Assembly (NCBI RefSeq): GCF_014251635.1
Contig: NZ_CP059194.1
Coordinates: 186,001-250,000 of the forward strand
From: Blattabacterium cuenoti
GTDB taxonomy: Bacteria > Bacteroidota > Bacteroidia > Flavobacteriales > Blattabacteriaceae
Reading direction: 5' to 3'
Length of the DNA: 64,000 bases
Shown: positions 62,113 to 64,000 of the stretch, one piece after another
How the letters are laid out: every line of letters starts with the position of its first letter
Position numbering within the stretch: the first letter of the stretch is position 1
The notes under the pieces: model-generated
The model's input: only the letters and a program-made list of their open reading frames with translations
Told to the model about the DNA's origin: nothing
Database searches by the model: none
Made by a program: the position numbers and the translations under genes

Positions 62113-62911
62113 AAATATGTGTTTTAAAAAACACTTTTTTTCCAAAAAGAATTCGTACTTTTTTTTCAAAAAAAATGGGAATAGAAGTAGATGTATAAAA
62201 AATAGGAAATCTATTCCAAGTAGGGTGTAAGCATAATAATTTTTGCTCACTTAATTTTTTTTTTATTTCTTGCACTACTATTTTTTGGATATCAATTAAA
62301 TGAACTTTTCCATGATAAAAATTTTCTATTTCTTGTTTCAAAAATAAATAATGAGTACAAGCTAATAATATTGCATCTATTGACTTTAAGTGATTTAAAT
62401 AATTTTTTATAATAGGATTTATTTTATTTGTTCCCCAACCATTTTCTATAATAGGCGCTAATAAAGGAGTAGACATTTGAACTATATCTAAATGACTATA
62501 GTATTTTTTTATTTTTTTTGTGTACAAATTTGAATGTACAGTAGCAGGGGTAGCGATTATTCCTATTTTTTTATAGGATAGAAAAATTGTATTTTTTACC
62601 ACAGGATCTATAACATTAAATATCAATATTTTTTTATGAAATTTTTTTTGAATTTGATCCAAAGCGTTAGATGTAATAGAATTGCATGCTATAACTAAAG
62701 CTTTACACTTTTTTTCATAAAGAAAAGAAGCTATTTTCATCGAATATTTTCTAATAAATTCTTTAGATTTTTCTCCATAAGGCATATTTTTGGTATCTCC
62801 GAAATAAATAAAATCTTCATTAGGCATCTGAATTTTCATTTCTTTAGCTATAATAAGCCCTCCAATTCCAGAATCAAATATTCCTATTGGAGATAATGTA
62901 CTTATTTTCAT
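62099..62911 (-). CDS. murI: Glutamate racemase
   Basis: This is a 270-residue racemase. IGIFDSGIGGLIIAKEM holds the first Asp/Ser motif (D13), FIYFGDTKNMPYGEKS follows, and the two catalytic Cys are in VIACNSITS and LLACTHYLFL. It supplies D-glutamate for peptidoglycan, consistent with retained cell-wall genes. It starts 2 nt after the frameshifted membrane gene's stop, on the same strand as rpsT. Confidence 0.95.
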   Translation of the reverse strand: MKISTLSPIGIFDSGIGGLIIAKEMKIQMPNEDFIYFGDTKNMPYGEKSKEFIRKYSMKIASFLYEKKCKALVIACNSITSNALDQIQKKFHKKILIFNVIDPVVKNTIFLSYKKIGIIATPATVHSNLYTKKIKKYYSHLDIVQMSTPLLAPIIENGWGTNKINPIIKNYLNHLKSIDAILLACTHYLFLKQEIENFYHGKVHLIDIQKIVVQEIKKKLSEQKLLCLHPTWNRFPIFYTSTSIPIFFEKKVRILFGKKVFFKTHIFNFF

Positions 62912-62913
62912 AT

Positions 62914-63359
62914 TTAAATTAAATTAAATGGAAAACGAATTATAAAAGCTAATACAGATAAAAAAAACAAAAGTAAAATTGTATGAGTAATTTTTTGATA
63001 TTGATTGTTCTTGTTGGACAATTCTTTATGGAAAAGAATAAATATAAAAGAACCCAGTATCATCATAATTGGATGTTCAATCAACTTAAAACGAATTTTT
63101 TTTTGTTTGAAAATTTCAACAAACTCAATTCCATTTTTGAATAAAGAAAAAAAATGGAAAAACATTAACAATAAACCAATAAAAATTTGAATAAAAATAA
63201 TGAATACTGTAAAATTTAATACAATTCTAAAAAAAAAATCCAACTTTTATTTGTAAATATTTTTTTACACCATAAAAAAGAAATATATATCATTTCCATG
63301 ATTAGAAAAATTATCAATGAAAAAGCTATATAATGATGAAATTTCAGTAAAACTTTCAT
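62914..63359 (-). pseudogene. Small multi-helix membrane protein split by a frameshift in a T10 run
   Basis: Two frames make up one gene. The 5' part starts at the ATG 63359 (MKVLLKFHHYIAFSLII), overlapping the rpsT stop by 4 nt, and ends soon after a run of ten T on the minus strand (plus positions 63229-63238). The 3' part is open through 62914 with LIEHPIMMILGSFIF. With one more T the halves fuse to about 148 residues with four hydrophobic helices, similar in size and in the EHPxMM motif to a small Bacteroidetes membrane family sometimes labelled cytochrome B. The function is unknown. The break may be a real loss, be rescued by polymerase slippage, or be a sequencing error. A TTG start at 63243 could also make the 109-residue 3' part alone. 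Confidence 0.75.
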
Positions 63360-63598
63360 GAGTTAGAAAATAATTTCTTAATCAATTTTTTTTTCAATCT
63401 AGCAGCTTTATTTGCATGTATAATATTTTTTTTGGATAATTTATCTATCATAGAAATAACAATAGAATATTGTTTTTTATTTTTATCTATTAACAATTTT
63501 TTTATAGCTGTTTTAGTGCTTTTATATACATATTTATTACGTAATCGTCTAGTGTAATTCTGTCTGATTCTTTTTAAAGAAGATAAATGATTTGCCAT
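63356..63598 (-). CDS. rpsT: Small ribosomal subunit protein bS20
   Basis: This is an 80-residue basic helical protein. ANHLSSLKRIRQNYTRRLRNK opens as in S20, followed by KTAIKKLL and a C-terminal KKNIIHANKAARLKKKLIKKL, which corresponds to the family's GxIHKNxAARxKSRL. The length is normal. It binds 16S rRNA. Its ATG is only 12 nt after tRNA-Glu, so they are probably co-transcribed, and its stop overlaps the next gene by 4 nt. Confidence 0.95.
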   Translation of the reverse strand: MANHLSSLKRIRQNYTRRLRNKYVYKSTKTAIKKLLIDKNKKQYSIVISMIDKLSKKNIIHANKAARLKKKLIKKLFSNS

Positions 63599-63610
63599 AA
63601 GAAATAATTA

Positions 63611-63682
63611 TAGCCCATAGGGGAATCGAACCCCTCTTTCCAGGATGAAAACCTGACGTCCTGACCAATAGACGAATGGGCC
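63611..63682 (-). tRNA. tRNA-Glu (anticodon TTC)
   Basis: A cloverleaf can be drawn on the minus strand: acceptor GGCCCAT with ATGGGCT (a G-U pair at position 1), D-arm TCGTCTATTGGTCAGGA, anticodon stem TCAGG/CCTGG around the loop TTTTCAT (anticodon TTC), and T-arm AGGGGTTCGATTCCCCT. The discriminator is A, and CCA is not encoded. Confidence 0.95.
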
Positions 63683-63739
63683 TTTTATCAAATAATTAAT
63701 GACACAAATTAAATTTTTTTTATATTTAATACAAGTATT

Positions 63740-64000
63740 TTGTTTACATTTGATAATCTCTTTTTTTTTCAATATCGTTTTTTAAACAAAAAAAAGTCTA
63801 TCATAAATTCTAAAATTGTTTTACTTATAATTTTTTATTATCATCTTATTTCTATTTCATTATATGGAAATGTGGAATGCAATAAAAAATATGAAAGAAT
63901 TTTTTTCAAAAAAAAAAAGATGTACAAAAATAATTCAAAAAATTATTTCCAATTCTTTAAAGAACAGAAAAAATACATTATAGAAAAAGCTAAAAATTAC
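63740..64000 (+). CDS. Probable secreted NlpC/P60-type hydrolase, N-terminal part (start unclear, runs off window)
   Basis: The frame is open from 63713 to the window end. It encodes a basic stretch (LNKKKSIINSK), a hydrophobic segment (IVLLIIFYYHLISISLYG) like a signal peptide, and a Lys-rich region ending in YIIEKAKNY. That end resembles the helix before the LGxPYxxGG catalytic Cys region of NlpC/P60 peptidoglycan endopeptidases, but the catalytic part is outside the window. There is no ATG or GTG before the signal segment; the only usual alternative start is the TTG at 63740. An A8 run (63788-63795) and T-runs lie upstream, so a frameshift is possible. The family call is tentative. Confidence 0.4.
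   Translation, partial: MFTFDNLFFFQYRFLNKKKSIINSKIVLLIIFYYHLISISLYGNVECNKKYERIFFKKKKMYKNNSKNYFQFFKEQKKYIIEKAKNY
63745..63752 (+). promoter_or_regulatory. Candidate -7 box before the last gene
   Basis: TACATTTG fits TAnnTTTG on the + strand. It lies within the 5' part of the open frame of the next feature, so if it is used, the coding start must be further down, where no ATG, GTG or TTG precedes the signal peptide. Confidence 0.3.

Noticed and set aside
1..64000. CRISPR arrays, insertion sequences, phage genes, replication origin, riboswitches, rRNA, 4.5S or tmRNA
   Set aside because: I looked for regular repeats, transposase or integrase motifs, dnaA-box clusters and conserved RNA cores and saw none. 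No gap inside the window exceeds 300 nt, and the larger ones (near 12926, 25608, 39276, 50365) hold only the elements listed.

Overview
The window is a gene-dense, very A+T-rich bacterial chromosome segment. It reads as the reduced genome of a Bacteroidetes (Flavobacteriia-type) endosymbiont, most probably Blattabacterium, the cockroach symbiont. The evidence for this is family and layout: a fused alpha/beta 2-oxoacid dehydrogenase E1, fused CcoNO in a cbb3 oxidase cluster, a Bacteroidetes-type putative porin, LemA next to a TPM-domain protein, promoter boxes of the Bacteroidetes type (TAnnTTTG), few Shine-Dalgarno sequences, short intergenic gaps, and no mobile elements, phage genes or CRISPR arrays. 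The species assignment is inference.

Layout. 1-1734 (+): a Nif3-like fragment, a coiled-coil protein and a thioredoxin-fold protein. 1718-5551 (-): DHH phosphoesterase, CCA-adding enzyme, TsaC and DapD. 5638-6581 (+): RuvX and peptide deformylase. 6589-12925 (-): rplT-rpmI-infC-thrS and the glycerol genes glpF-glpK-glpD. 13042-19790 (-): ffh, argS, ilvE and the E1 fusion. 19883-21779 (+): ndk, lemA and a TPM protein. 21782-31478: valS, folA, a DUF151 nuclease, a lipoprotein with a damaged 3' end, pdhB, metF, serS, rsmA and folD. 31499-39275: queE, then a complete hisGDCBHAF(IE) operon on the minus strand. 39445-44003 (+): xth, aroK, tilS, serC and a YggS-family gene, with tRNA-Lys on the minus strand. 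43996-50364 (-): a complete trpEGDCFBA operon. 50562-53559 (+): porin, glucosaminidase and gcvH. 53581-59806 (+): a cbb3 oxidase cluster (ccoI, ccoS, ccoNO, ccoQ, ccoP, fixH). 59833-62112 (+): malic enzyme. 62099-63682 (-): murI, a frameshifted membrane gene, rpsT and tRNA-Glu. 63740-end (+): the start of a probable NlpC/P60 hydrolase.

Metabolic picture. Histidine, tryptophan, branched-chain amino acid (ilvE), lysine/diaminopimelate (dapD), chorismate (aroK) and serine (serC) steps are kept, which fits amino-acid provisioning of a host. Glycerol uptake and oxidation, a malic enzyme, 2-oxoacid dehydrogenase parts and a high-affinity cbb3 oxidase supply carbon and energy. Translation genes are abundant, but ThrRS has lost its editing half.

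The most interesting signals are marks of genome decay and streamlining. A conserved membrane gene is split by a one-base change in a T10 tract (62914-63359). A lipoprotein gene has a 64-nt tandem duplication plus a variable A-run that changes its C-terminus (26281-26447). ThrRS lacks its TGS and editing domains, RuvX has Asn in place of a conserved acidic residue, and TrpE has a substitution in the tryptophan-feedback motif. The his and trp leaders carry hairpins that could act in attenuation. I did not find a clearly novel multi-gene system.
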